From UWMA-0277 sp965183885 (GTDB lineage Bacteria > Bacteroidota > Bacteroidia > Flavobacteriales > BACL11): a stretch of 64,000 bases of DNA. A program made the translations under genes and the position numbers. Shown here one piece after another: positions 17,074 to 25,730 of this stretch. Each line of letters begins with the position of its first letter. Position 1 is the first letter of the stretch. Under the pieces are notes generated by a model. The model made no database searches and was not told the DNA's origin. It saw only the letters and a list, made by a program, of their open reading frames with translations. Location of the stretch: assembly GCA_965183885.1 (NCBI GenBank), contig OZ238992.1:1674001-1738000 (forward strand), read 5' to 3'.

Positions 17074-17868
17074 TTGGAAAGCCTTAATCTTTATGGTGTA
17101 ATAGGGGCAATGCTTATTGGTGTTGTTCTTGGATTAACTGGTGGTGGAGGGTCAATCCTAACGGTTCCGATACTTGTATATGTCTTAAGTATAAACCCAA
17201 TTGTAGCAACAGCCTACTCTTTGTTTGTTGTAGGAGGTACAGCTTTATTTGGTACGCTTAAAAATATACAACGGAAAATGATTGATTACAGAACGGCATT
17301 TGTTTTTGCTGTTCCTTCTTTTATTGCTGTTTATCTTACAAGGAAGTTTGTTATTCCAACAATTCCTGATGTGCTATTTAGCATTAATACGCTAGTAGTA
17401 ACTAAGGAGCTTTTTATCATGATATTTTTTGCAGTAATTATGTTTGCTGCATCCATAGCAATGATAAAAGGAAGGGCTGAGGTAACACCTAAAGCAGTAA
17501 CACGTTTTAATTATCCGCTTATAGTTTTAGAAGGCTCAGTTGTTGGTTTTCTTACAGGGTTAGTTGGTGCTGGAGGAGGGTTCTTAATTATCCCTGCATT
17601 AGTTTTGTTGGCTAACTTACCAATGAAAAAAGCAGTGGCAACATCATTAATGATAATTGCGGTTAAATCGTTAGTGGGGTTTTTAGGAGATGTAGGAAAT
17701 ATCTCAATTGATTGGGAGTTTCTATTAACGTTTACTTCAATTTCAATTGTTGGAATAATCTTCGGAATTTACCTCAATAAATACATTGATGGGAAGAAAC
17801 TTAAAAAAGGATTTGGCTGGCTAGTACTAGTAATGTCAATTTATATATTATTAAAAGAATTAATTTAG
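17074..17868 (+). CDS. TauE/SafE-family sulfite/sulfur anion exporter
   Basis: A 264-residue TSUP (TauE/SafE) membrane protein with two halves, each starting with a glycine-rich helix: VVLGLTGGGGSILTVPIL near the N-terminus and VGFLTGLVGAGGGFLIIPALVLL near residue 150. About eight helices are present. Family members export sulfite or related anions; in sulfide-oxidation operons they are thought to remove sulfite or thiosulfate made by persulfide dioxygenase. The start is TTG at 17074, which gives the usual N-terminal length; the first ATG would cut into the first helix. It sits directly between the rhodanese and the CstB-like gene. Confidence 0.9.
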   Translation: MESLNLYGVIGAMLIGVVLGLTGGGGSILTVPILVYVLSINPIVATAYSLFVVGGTALFGTLKNIQRKMIDYRTAFVFAVPSFIAVYLTRKFVIPTIPDVLFSINTLVVTKELFIMIFFAVIMFAASIAMIKGRAEVTPKAVTRFNYPLIVLEGSVVGFLTGLVGAGGGFLIIPALVLLANLPMKKAVATSLMIIAVKSLVGFLGDVGNISIDWEFLLTFTSISIVGIIFGIYLNKYIDGKKLKKGFGWLVLVMSIYILLKELI

Positions 17869-17883
17869 AAAAATAAAGAAAAG

Positions 17884-19296
17884 ATGAAAATAGAACAAGT
17901 ATATACAGAATGTTTAGCGCAAGGAGCGTATTATATTGAAAGTAATGGTGAGGCTGCTGTAATTGACCCTTTAAGAGAGGTAGGGAATTATATTGATATG
18001 GCTGAGCAAAGAGGAGCAAAAATCAAATATGTTTTTGAAACACATTTCCATGCTGATTTTGTTAGTGGACACTTAACACTTGCTGAGCAAACAGGAGCAA
18101 GTATTGTTTTTGGACCTACAGCAGCACCTGAATTTGATTGTTTAGTTGCTGAGGATAATCAGGAATTTAAGATAGGAGATATTACAATTAAGCTTTTGCA
18201 TACTCCAGGGCATACTATGGAAAGTGCTTCTTACCTTTTAATTGATGAGAATGGTAAGGAAACAGCATTGTTCTCAGGAGATACTTTATTTTTAGGAGAT
18301 GTAGGAAGACCTGATTTGGCTCAAAAAGCGGCTAACATGACACAAGATGAATTAGCAGGAATCTTATTCGATAGTTTAAGAAATAAAGTAATGACTCTTG
18401 CTGATGATGTAATTGTTTATCCAGGGCATGGAGCAGGATCGGCTTGTGGAAAAAATATGAGTAAAGAAACTGTAGGAACTATTGGTAACGAAAAAGCAAC
18501 TAATTATGCTTTGCGTACTGATATGACTAAAGCAGAGTTTGTAAAAGAAGTAACGGATGGTCTAATGACGCCTCCAGCCTATTTCCCAGATAATGTAAGA
18601 CTTAATAAGCAGGGGTATGCTGATGTTGCTCAAGTAATAGCCAGAGGAAGTAAAGGCTTAAGTATTGCTGAGTTTAAGACGCAATTAGAAGAAGAAAATA
18701 CTATTATTTTGGACGTTAGGGCTACAGCTAATTTTGTAAAAGGTTTTGTTCCAAACTCAATTTTTATAGGTATTGATGGAGGCTTTGCTCCTTGGGTTGG
18801 TGCAATATTAAAAGATGTAAATCTTCCTATAGTATTAGTTTGTGAAGAGGACAGACTTGAAGAAACAATAAACCGTTTATCAAGAGTAGGTTTTGATAAT
18901 GTATTGGGTTACCTTAAAGGAGGTGTTGCTGCTTGGGAAAGTGCAGGTAATGCATTGGAAACAATAGCGTCTATTTCATCAAATGAGTTTGCTGCGTTTC
19001 ATGCTAAGGATTCAGCTTTAAAAATAGTAGATGTAAGAAAGGAGTCTGAATATCAGTCAGAGCATGTTATTGATGCAGCTTTAGCGCCGTTAAGCCAGCT
19101 AGAAGCTCATACTACAGCTTTCTCAGCAGATAAAGAGAACTTTGTGCATTGTGCTGGAGGTTATCGCTCTGTTATCGCATGTTCATTATTAAAAAAATCG
19201 GGTATCCATAACTTAATTAATGTTGAAGGAGGATTTGGAGCAATTAAAGAAACTGCTATTCCTACTTCGGAGTATGTTTGCCCATCAACACTATAA
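17884..19296 (+). CDS. CstB-like persulfide dioxygenase-sulfurtransferase
   Basis: A 470-residue fusion. Residues 1-240 are an ETHE1-type metallo-beta-lactamase domain with THFHADFVSGH: the three expected iron ligands are H54, H110 (HTPGH) and D133 (SGDTLF). The second-metal His is F59, consistent with a single-iron dioxygenase. A rhodanese-like domain without the catalytic Cys follows (about residues 265-360), then an active rhodanese (about 370-470) with C423 in CAGGYRS. This matches the CstB layout of Staphylococcus aureus, which oxidises low-molecular-weight persulfides to thiosulfate. No sulfide:quinone reductase is seen nearby. The methyltransferase gene starts 3 bases after its stop. 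Confidence 0.92.
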   Translation: MKIEQVYTECLAQGAYYIESNGEAAVIDPLREVGNYIDMAEQRGAKIKYVFETHFHADFVSGHLTLAEQTGASIVFGPTAAPEFDCLVAEDNQEFKIGDITIKLLHTPGHTMESASYLLIDENGKETALFSGDTLFLGDVGRPDLAQKAANMTQDELAGILFDSLRNKVMTLADDVIVYPGHGAGSACGKNMSKETVGTIGNEKATNYALRTDMTKAEFVKEVTDGLMTPPAYFPDNVRLNKQGYADVAQVIARGSKGLSIAEFKTQLEEENTIILDVRATANFVKGFVPNSIFIGIDGGFAPWVGAILKDVNLPIVLVCEEDRLEETINRLSRVGFDNVLGYLKGGVAAWESAGNALETIASISSNEFAAFHAKDSALKIVDVRKESEYQSEHVIDAALAPLSQLEAHTTAFSADKENFVHCAGGYRSVIACSLLKKSGIHNLINVEGGFGAIKETAIPTSEYVCPSTL

Positions 19297-19299
19297 GTA

Positions 19300-19902
19300 A
19301 TGAGAAAAAAACATTGGGAAAACATATATGCCTCTAAGCAAATGAATGAGGTAAGTTGGTATCAAAAAAAACCAATAGCATCTTTAGATTTAATTACAGA
19401 GTTGGTTAAGGATAAAAATGAGGCAATAATTGATGTTGGTGGTGGAGATGGGTTTTTGGTAGATAATTTACTAGATTTAGGATATACTAATATTACTGTC
19501 TTAGATATTTCTGAAAATGCAATTAATAGAGCCAAAAAACGCTTGGGAGATAAGGCTTTATTAGTAAATTGGGTGGTTTCAGATATTAATGATTATAAAC
19601 CAAGTCAGCAGTTTGCACTTTGGCATGATAGAGCTGTTTTTCATTTTTTAACAGAGGATAAAGAAATAGAAGCTTATAAGTCACTCATAAACACAGCAGT
19701 TAATAAGCATTTTATTTTAGCTACTTTCTCTGATGTAGGACCTGATAAATGTAGTGGCTTGCTAGTAAGTAAGTATTCTCAAGAAGATATGTCAGTGCTT
19801 TTTTCAGAAGATTTTACACAAGTTAAAGCCTTTAATGCTGCACACAATACTCCATTTGATACTCAACAAAATTTTACATTTTCAGTATTTAAAAGAAAGT
19901 AA
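19300..19902 (+). CDS. Class I SAM-dependent methyltransferase in the persulfide operon
   Basis: A 200-residue Rossmann-fold methyltransferase. Motif I is IIDVGGGDGFLVDNLL (about residues 40-55), followed by TVLDISENAI with the ribose-binding acidic residue and WHDRAVFHFL, which resembles the thiopurine/TehB/trans-aconitate group. Starting only 3 bases after the CstB-like gene, it is in the same transcript. The substrate is unknown; a thiol, persulfide or chalcogenide acceptor would fit the operon, but this is inference. The following gene has its own promoter after a 72-base gap. Confidence 0.82.
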   Translation: MRKKHWENIYASKQMNEVSWYQKKPIASLDLITELVKDKNEAIIDVGGGDGFLVDNLLDLGYTNITVLDISENAINRAKKRLGDKALLVNWVVSDINDYKPSQQFALWHDRAVFHFLTEDKEIEAYKSLINTAVNKHFILATFSDVGPDKCSGLLVSKYSQEDMSVLFSEDFTQVKAFNAAHNTPFDTQQNFTFSVFKRK

Positions 19903-19934
19903 ATCCTTGTTGTAGAGGCTTTAAAGAGCTGCTA

Positions 19935-19965
19935 TTGTCTTACTTAATTATTTTCTGTAATTTTG
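19935..19965 (+). promoter_or_regulatory. Promoter (TTG-N20-TAATTTTG) of the Cys-rich protein gene
   Basis: TTG at 19935-19937 and an exact TAnnTTTG element (TAATTTTG, 19958-19965) are 20 bases apart, typical Bacteroidetes spacing. The ATG at 19975 is 9 bases past the element, so the leader would be very short. This also argues against the TTG at 19963 as a start. Confidence 0.55.
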
Positions 19966-19974
19966 TGCAGCATA

Positions 19975-20430
19975 ATGAAAACAATTTTACAACATAGCTT
20001 CCTTTCTTTTTTAGCAGTATTTGTATTGCTATTAAGTGTAGGTCTTAATTTCTCTCAAATGACTTGTGATAAAGAAGGGACTATCTATTTAGGAGCAGAG
20101 GTGCCGAATTGTACTGAAGATGAAGCTACAGCTTGTGAATTAGAGATTGAATATTTCTCTTGTTGTGAAGTAGTAAAGGCTAAGAATTGCTGTCCTGCTA
20201 CACCAGATGGTGGTTGTGATAAGAATACCAGTTTAGTTCATTTTAATTTTGAAACTGTTGTTGCAAATGTACAAGAGGTAGAGTCTTGTAAGGAGCTTGT
20301 TTTGTTTGCAGCGATTCTTAATAAAAGTTTTCTGAATGTATCTAAACATCAGGATATACACTTAAAGGATAAGATTCCCTTAGTCCTTAATAAACCCATT
20401 TTATCTGAAATACAGTCTTTTTTATTATAG
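19975..20430 (+). CDS. Cys-rich exported protein, HYC_CC_PP-like
   Basis: A 151-residue protein with a hydrophobic N-terminal export signal (about residues 6-27), then a Cys-rich segment with paired cysteines (SCCEVV, KNCCP) and further single Cys. This resembles the HYC_CC_PP family found in Bacteroidetes next to TonB receptors and metal-handling genes. The ATG at 19975 is preferred because a TTG 12 bases earlier lies in the promoter. The TonB receptor gene starts 65 bases downstream, after an inverted repeat, so the two probably act together in the envelope, perhaps in metal (copper?) handling. That role is inferred. Confidence 0.7.
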   Translation: MKTILQHSFLSFLAVFVLLLSVGLNFSQMTCDKEGTIYLGAEVPNCTEDEATACELEIEYFSCCEVVKAKNCCPATPDGGCDKNTSLVHFNFETVVANVQEVESCKELVLFAAILNKSFLNVSKHQDIHLKDKIPLVLNKPILSEIQSFLL

Positions 20431-20448
20431 GATTAGTTAATGCGTCGT

Positions 20449-20467
20449 ATTGCAAATTTTTTGCAAT
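20449..20467. promoter_or_regulatory. Inverted repeat between the Cys-rich gene and the TonB receptor gene
   Basis: ATTGCAAA and TTTGCAAT are exact reverse complements separated by TTT. The repeat lies 28 bases before the receptor ATG and lacks a following U-tract, so it looks more like an operator or an mRNA hairpin than a terminator. The regulator is unknown. Confidence 0.4.
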
Positions 20468-20495
20468 TAAATAGGTATTAACTAAAAAAATAGAA

Positions 20496-22673
20496 ATGAA
20501 ACATATAGTTTTATTTGCAATCGTGCTGTTTGCAACAAAATATGGTACAGCACAAAATCAAATAACAGGCAATGTAGTAGAGCATACTAAGGAAGGAGAA
20601 ATTCTTCCAATTATTGGAGCAAATGTTTATTGGGAAGGCACATCAATTGGTGTTGCAACTGATGTAAATGGAGACTTCTCTATTGTGGAGCCTAGTTCGT
20701 ATCCAGCAACTATAGTAGTAAGCTTTGTAGGCTATCAAAAGTATACGCAGCAAATTTCCGAAAATAAAGTATTAGCTATTAAGCTTTCTCCTTCGGTAGC
20801 TTTAGAAGAAGTTAAAGTAAAAGGAAAGGTGAATACAACTAAGTATTCTACTATTGATGCTAAAAATATGCAAGTGCTAACCAATAAAGAGTTGGAGAAA
20901 GCAGCGTGTTGTAATTTATCTGAGTCTTTTGAAACTAATGCTACTGTAGATGTAAGTTATTCTGATGCAGTTTCTGGAGCTAAGAAAATTAAAATGCTTG
21001 GTTTGGATGGAAACTACATGCAAATTACTCAGGAGAATATTCCTCTAATTAGAGGACTTTCTTCATCATACGGACTTAATTATGTGCCAGGAACTTGGAT
21101 AGAATCTATTCAGGTGATAAAAGGAGCAGGGTCGGTAGTAAATGGATATGAGTCTTTTACAGGGCAAATTAATTTAGAATATTTTAAACCCGAAAGTGCA
21201 GATAAGTTGTATTGGAATATGTATACCAATAGTGAACAGAAAATTGAAAATAACTTAGCTTTAGCCAATAATGATGGAGATTGGACAAGTAATTTATTTA
21301 CCCACGTTTCTTACCATAATAAGGATGTAGATCATAATGAAGATGGGTTCTTAGATATTCCTCATCTAAAAAATATAAATGTATTAAAACGCTATGTGTA
21401 TGAAGGTTCGGATGTATACAGAGCACAGTTTTATATTAAAGGATTATATGAAGAAAGAATAGGAGGACAGACCTTAGAATTTGCTAATCCGTATAAGGTT
21501 GATGTAAATAATGATATGTTAGAGTTTGCTTCTAAAACTGGGTTAAGAGCTAATGAGCGTGGTAATAGTGTTGGTTTGCAAACAGCTTTTAGAAGACACA
21601 ATCAATCTGCACAATATGGAAGTAGAGTATATGATGGGTTGCAAGAAAGCGCTTACCTTAATTTAATAGCTCAGACAACACTAAATGAACAAACCTTTAA
21701 GTATGGTCTTAATTACAATGCAGATCGTTATACTGAGAGTTGGAATGATAGTGCATTTGCTAGAGTAGATTTAGTGAGTGGCTTGTTTGCAGAGTACACG
21801 CATAAAACAGATGAATACTTTACTTTAGTTGCAGGGTTTAGAGCTGATTATCATAATGCTTCTGAAATGCATTATTCTCCAAGGTTTAACTTAAAATATA
21901 ATCCTACTGATGAGGTGGCTATTCGCCTTTCGGCAGGTAAAGCCTTTCGGATAGCTAATGTTTTTGTAGAAAATGCAAATTTTTTAGCATCTTCAAGAAC
22001 AGTACATATTGCTGAAGCATTACAACCAGAGCAAGCTTGGAATATGGGATTAAATGTAACTTATTGTTTTTTTCTTGCAGGAAGAGAAGGAAGCATAAAT
22101 GCTGATATTTATCGAACAAATTTTGAAAACCAAGTAGTGGTAGATATCGAAAATCAGGGAGCACTTTCATTTTATAATTTAGACGGAGAATCATTTGCTA
22201 ATACAATGCAAGTAGATTTGAGTTATGAATTATTCGATCGTTTTGATGTTAAAGTTGCTTATAAGGTAAATGATGTGCAATCTACTTATGGAACGGAACT
22301 TAAGGAATCTCCTTTAGTGCCACTTTCTAGAGGTTTGCTAAATATGTCGTATGCAACTGACTATAGTGGATGGATGTTTGATGTAACTGCAAATTATATT
22401 GGTGAAAGTAGAATTCCATCTCACAGTTTAATTCCTGTAGAAGAGAATGTATCTGCTAATTTATCAAGCTCCTTTTATCTATACAATGCTCAGGTAACTA
22501 AGAAATTTGATGCCTTTGATATTTACTTGGGTGGAGAAAACTTATTAGATTATACGCAGGAAACTCCGATTTTAGATGCTCACAATCCTGAGTCATCAGC
22601 TTTTGATGCGTCATTGATTTATGCTCCAGTAAATGGAAGAATGTTCTATATAGGTTTTAGGTATAAAATTTAA
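20496..22673 (+). CDS. TonB-dependent outer-membrane receptor
   Basis: A 725-residue TonB-dependent receptor. It has a signal peptide (about residues 1-20, ending TAQ) and a CarboxypepD_reg-like domain (about 22-105: ITGNVVE...IGANVYWEGTSIGVATDVNGDFSI). A plug domain follows (about 125-235) with IPLIRGLSSSYG and IQVIKGAGSVVNGYESFTGQINLE, then a 22-strand-type barrel ending in an aromatic-rich MFYIGFRYKI. An unusual Cys pair (KAACCNLSESFE) opens the plug, as in receptors paired with HYC_CC_PP proteins. The ligand is not identifiable; a metal complex is a reasonable guess from the neighbour. No SusD partner is present, so it is not a classic glycan-uptake pair. Confidence 0.9.
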   Translation: MKHIVLFAIVLFATKYGTAQNQITGNVVEHTKEGEILPIIGANVYWEGTSIGVATDVNGDFSIVEPSSYPATIVVSFVGYQKYTQQISENKVLAIKLSPSVALEEVKVKGKVNTTKYSTIDAKNMQVLTNKELEKAACCNLSESFETNATVDVSYSDAVSGAKKIKMLGLDGNYMQITQENIPLIRGLSSSYGLNYVPGTWIESIQVIKGAGSVVNGYESFTGQINLEYFKPESADKLYWNMYTNSEQKIENNLALANNDGDWTSNLFTHVSYHNKDVDHNEDGFLDIPHLKNINVLKRYVYEGSDVYRAQFYIKGLYEERIGGQTLEFANPYKVDVNNDMLEFASKTGLRANERGNSVGLQTAFRRHNQSAQYGSRVYDGLQESAYLNLIAQTTLNEQTFKYGLNYNADRYTESWNDSAFARVDLVSGLFAEYTHKTDEYFTLVAGFRADYHNASEMHYSPRFNLKYNPTDEVAIRLSAGKAFRIANVFVENANFLASSRTVHIAEALQPEQAWNMGLNVTYCFFLAGREGSINADIYRTNFENQVVVDIENQGALSFYNLDGESFANTMQVDLSYELFDRFDVKVAYKVNDVQSTYGTELKESPLVPLSRGLLNMSYATDYSGWMFDVTANYIGESRIPSHSLIPVEENVSANLSSSFYLYNAQVTKKFDAFDIYLGGENLLDYTQETPILDAHNPESSAFDASLIYAPVNGRMFYIGFRYKI

Positions 22674-22682
22674 ATATATATG

Positions 22683-22714
22683 AAAAAAGGGCTAGTATTA
22701 ACTAGCCCTTTTTT
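22683..22714. terminator. Bidirectional intrinsic terminator
   Basis: A 14-bp perfect stem (AAAAAAGGGCTAGT / ACTAGCCCTTTTTT) with an ATTA loop. A-tract and T-tract flanks make it work on both strands, between the convergent TonB receptor and methylmalonyl-CoA mutase genes. Confidence 0.9.
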
Positions 22715-22715
22715 A

Positions 22716-25700
22716 TTACATCATTTTATTTAGGATATCTATTGCTGATGTTGCAATAACTGTTCCTGGTCCAAATACACCACTTACTCCAGCATCATAT
22801 AAGTAGTCGTAATCTTGTTGTGGAATAACTCCTCCAGCAATTACTAAAATATCTTCACGACCATATTCTTTAAGTGCTGCAATAACTTGAGGTACTAGGG
22901 TTTTATGTCCTGCTGCAAGCGATGAAATTCCTAAAATATGAACGTCATTTTCTACAGCTTGTTTTGCTGCTTCTTCAGGAGTTTGAAAAAGTGGTCCTAC
23001 ATCTACATCAAAACCTAAGTCAGCAAAAGATGTAGCAACAACTTTTGCTCCTCTATCATGTCCATCTTGTCCCATTTTTGCTATCATAATTCTTGGGCGC
23101 CTTCCTTTCTTTTCAGCAAATTCATTTGATAATGCAAGTGCTTTTTTAAAGGTGTCATTATTTTGTATTTCCATTTTATAAACTCCTGAAATTGTTTGGT
23201 TTTTTGCAGTGTATCGTCCAAATTCCTTTTCTAAGGCACTAGATATTTCTCCTAAAGTAGCGCGTTGCTCAGCGGCAACTATAGCAAGTTTAAGTAGATT
23301 TTCTTGTCCATTCTTACAAGCCTTGCTTAATACTGCTAAACTATTATTTACCGCTGTAGTGTCTCTATTTGCTTTAATGTTATTAAGTCTATCTACTTGC
23401 GATTTTCTTACAGCACTATTATCAACTTCTAAAATCTCTAGGTTCGTATCTTCTTTTTCTAGTTTATTAGAATTTACTCCTACAATAGTATCTTTTCCAC
23501 TATCAATTCTGGCTTGTTTTCTGGCAGCAGCTTGTTCAATTCTCATTTTAGGAATTCCTGTATCAATTGCTTTTGCCATACCGCCAAGCTCTTCAATTTC
23601 TTCAATATGTTTCCATGCTTTCTCAGCAATCTCTTGTGTTAGCTTTTCTACATAGTAGGAGCCTCCCCAAGGGTCAACAGTATCGCATATTCCAGTTTCT
23701 TTTTGTAAATAAATTTGAGTGTCTCTAGCAATTTTTGCTGAAAAATCAGTTGGTAATGCAATAGCTTCGTCCAGAGCATTAGTATGTAGGCTTTGTGTTC
23801 CTCCCATTGCTGCAGCCATAGCTTCAATACAAGTTCGGGTAATGTTATTAAATGGATCTTGTTCTGTTAAACTCCACCCACTAGTTTGGCAGTGGGTTCT
23901 TAGTGCCATTGATTTAGGGTTTTTTGGATTAAATTTGGAAACGATTTTTGCCCATAGCATACGGGCAGCTCTCATTTTGGCAATTTCCATAAAATGATTC
24001 ATTCCTATTCCCCAAAAGAAAGAAAGTCTAGGAGCAAAGTCATCAATATTCATTCCTGCTGCAATACCAGTTTTTATATATTCTAGCCCATCAGCTAGGG
24101 TGTAGGCAAGTTCAATGTCAGCTGTAGCTCCTGCTTCTTGCATATGGTACCCTGATATTGATATGCTGTTAAATTTTGGCATTTTTTGAGATGTAAACTC
24201 AAAAATATCTGATATGATTTGCATAGATTGTTTTGGTGGGTATATATAAGTATTACGCACCATAAACTCTTTTAAAATATCATTTTGTATTGTTCCTGAT
24301 AATTTTTCTAGTGACACTCCTTGTTCTTTTGCTGCAACAATATAAAAGGCTAGTATTGGTAATACAGCGCCATTCATAGTCATTGATACTGACATTTTAT
24401 CTAGAGGAATTCTATCAAATAGAATCTTCATATCCTCAACGGTATCAATGGCAACTCCAGCCATTCCAACATCTCCAACAACCCTTTCGTGGTCAGAGTC
24501 ATAACCTCTATGTGTAGCTAAATCAAAAGCAACTGAAAGTCCTTTTTGTCCTGCTGCAAGATTCTTTCTGTAAAACTCATTAGAAGCTTCAGCAGTTGAA
24601 AACCCTGCATACTGTCTTATCGTCCAAGGACGCATTACATACATGGTGGAATAAGGCCCTCTTAAATTTGGAGAAATTCCAGCAACAAAATTTAGGTGTT
24701 CTACTGTGGCAGTATTTTCTTTTATATAATTATTTTTTATTTCAATTTGCTCAGGGCTTAACCAGCTTTCATTTGAGTTTTTATCTTCTTTATTACTTGG
24801 GTTAAGGTTAAAGTCAGAAAGGAGTGTATTTACTAGATAATCCATATAATAAGCACCTTTTGTAGGGTTGCTTACTTTGTTTAAATAACTTTCCTTACGG
24901 AGTATTGTTTGTTGGTTTCTTGCAACTCTTTCTGAAAATTCTGTTGGTATTTCAAAACTATGATTGTAGGAATTAATCATAAGGGCATTTGCTCCTCCAA
25001 ATATGGCTGACATGCCCTCAGTAGTCGTTCTTAGTATGTTGTTGTATGCATATTCTTTTTCTTTATTATTTAGGCTAGTGGCAGCAAAAATAAATGGGGT
25101 ATTTCCTTCTTTTGCTTCCCAAAGAATACGAAAGGCTTTTAGTTTAGCAATTTCTAAAAAATAGTTACTTCCTATATTAAAATGAAATTGTACTGTTTTA
25201 TTACTCTCTTTTCCTTGATTATAGGCTGATATTATTTGCTCTTTAGCTGTATTTCCTTTTGCAAATATAGTATCTGAATAACTAGGAATATTTGTTGTTG
25301 TACTTCCATGAAAAGCTCCTTTTATGTGCTTCTCTGCTACAAATTCTTTCCATTGATTTGGAAAGGTTGCTTCATAGTTAGTAAAATCAATACGAATATG
25401 TTCTGTTGCAATCCCTGCCAATAATATTGTTAAGTTATTAGGATTTGAAAAACAAATACCACTTATATCATTTTGTAATGCTGCTAAAGCTCTTTTATTT
25501 CCTTCCTCAGGATTTGTGGCATCAATTAATTGATAGCTTTTCCATTCCTTAGGAAATGTTGCTTTGTAAGAATTGTAATTATCATCAGCATGATAAATAG
25601 GAGCTATTTCAATGTTCTCTGTTTCTGAAATTAGTTTTTCATTATAATCAGCTCCTTTAAGATCGCTAATTATTTTTTCTTTCCATTCTTCTTTTTTAAC

Positions 25701-25730
25701 AGCATTAAACGCTGAAAATAATTTATTCAT
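22716..25730 (-). CDS. Methylmalonyl-CoA mutase, small and large subunits fused in one chain
   Basis: A 1004-residue adenosylcobalamin enzyme that interconverts methylmalonyl-CoA and succinyl-CoA. Residues 1-300 resemble the small (beta) subunit's barrel (SDLKGADYNEKLI, SNYFLEIAKLKAFRILWEAK, ARNQQTILRKESYLNKVSNPTKGAYYMDYL). From W323 onwards it is a complete catalytic subunit: RGPYSTMYVMRPWTIRQYAGFSTA, SVSMTMNGAVLPI, TCQTSGWSL-type segment, and a C-terminal B12 domain with the axial His H891 in DGHDRG. Other Flavobacteria usually encode two genes of about 450 and 700 residues; here the small-subunit part lacks its own terminal third. It overlaps the ftsB stop by 8 bases. Confidence 0.92.
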   Translation of the reverse strand: MNKLFSAFNAVKKEEWKEKIISDLKGADYNEKLISETENIEIAPIYHADDNYNSYKATFPKEWKSYQLIDATNPEEGNKRALAALQNDISGICFSNPNNLTILLAGIATEHIRIDFTNYEATFPNQWKEFVAEKHIKGAFHGSTTTNIPSYSDTIFAKGNTAKEQIISAYNQGKESNKTVQFHFNIGSNYFLEIAKLKAFRILWEAKEGNTPFIFAATSLNNKEKEYAYNNILRTTTEGMSAIFGGANALMINSYNHSFEIPTEFSERVARNQQTILRKESYLNKVSNPTKGAYYMDYLVNTLLSDFNLNPSNKEDKNSNESWLSPEQIEIKNNYIKENTATVEHLNFVAGISPNLRGPYSTMYVMRPWTIRQYAGFSTAEASNEFYRKNLAAGQKGLSVAFDLATHRGYDSDHERVVGDVGMAGVAIDTVEDMKILFDRIPLDKMSVSMTMNGAVLPILAFYIVAAKEQGVSLEKLSGTIQNDILKEFMVRNTYIYPPKQSMQIISDIFEFTSQKMPKFNSISISGYHMQEAGATADIELAYTLADGLEYIKTGIAAGMNIDDFAPRLSFFWGIGMNHFMEIAKMRAARMLWAKIVSKFNPKNPKSMALRTHCQTSGWSLTEQDPFNNITRTCIEAMAAAMGGTQSLHTNALDEAIALPTDFSAKIARDTQIYLQKETGICDTVDPWGGSYYVEKLTQEIAEKAWKHIEEIEELGGMAKAIDTGIPKMRIEQAAARKQARIDSGKDTIVGVNSNKLEKEDTNLEILEVDNSAVRKSQVDRLNNIKANRDTTAVNNSLAVLSKACKNGQENLLKLAIVAAEQRATLGEISSALEKEFGRYTAKNQTISGVYKMEIQNNDTFKKALALSNEFAEKKGRRPRIMIAKMGQDGHDRGAKVVATSFADLGFDVDVGPLFQTPEEAAKQAVENDVHILGISSLAAGHKTLVPQVIAALKEYGREDILVIAGGVIPQQDYDYLYDAGVSGVFGPGTVIATSAIDILNKMM

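Noticed and set aside
22716..25730. Fusion mutase as a sequencing or assembly error joining two genes
   Set aside because: The frame is clean across the junction and a linker of normal composition joins the parts; a simple indel would not delete the last third of the small subunit. It still deserves an independent check.
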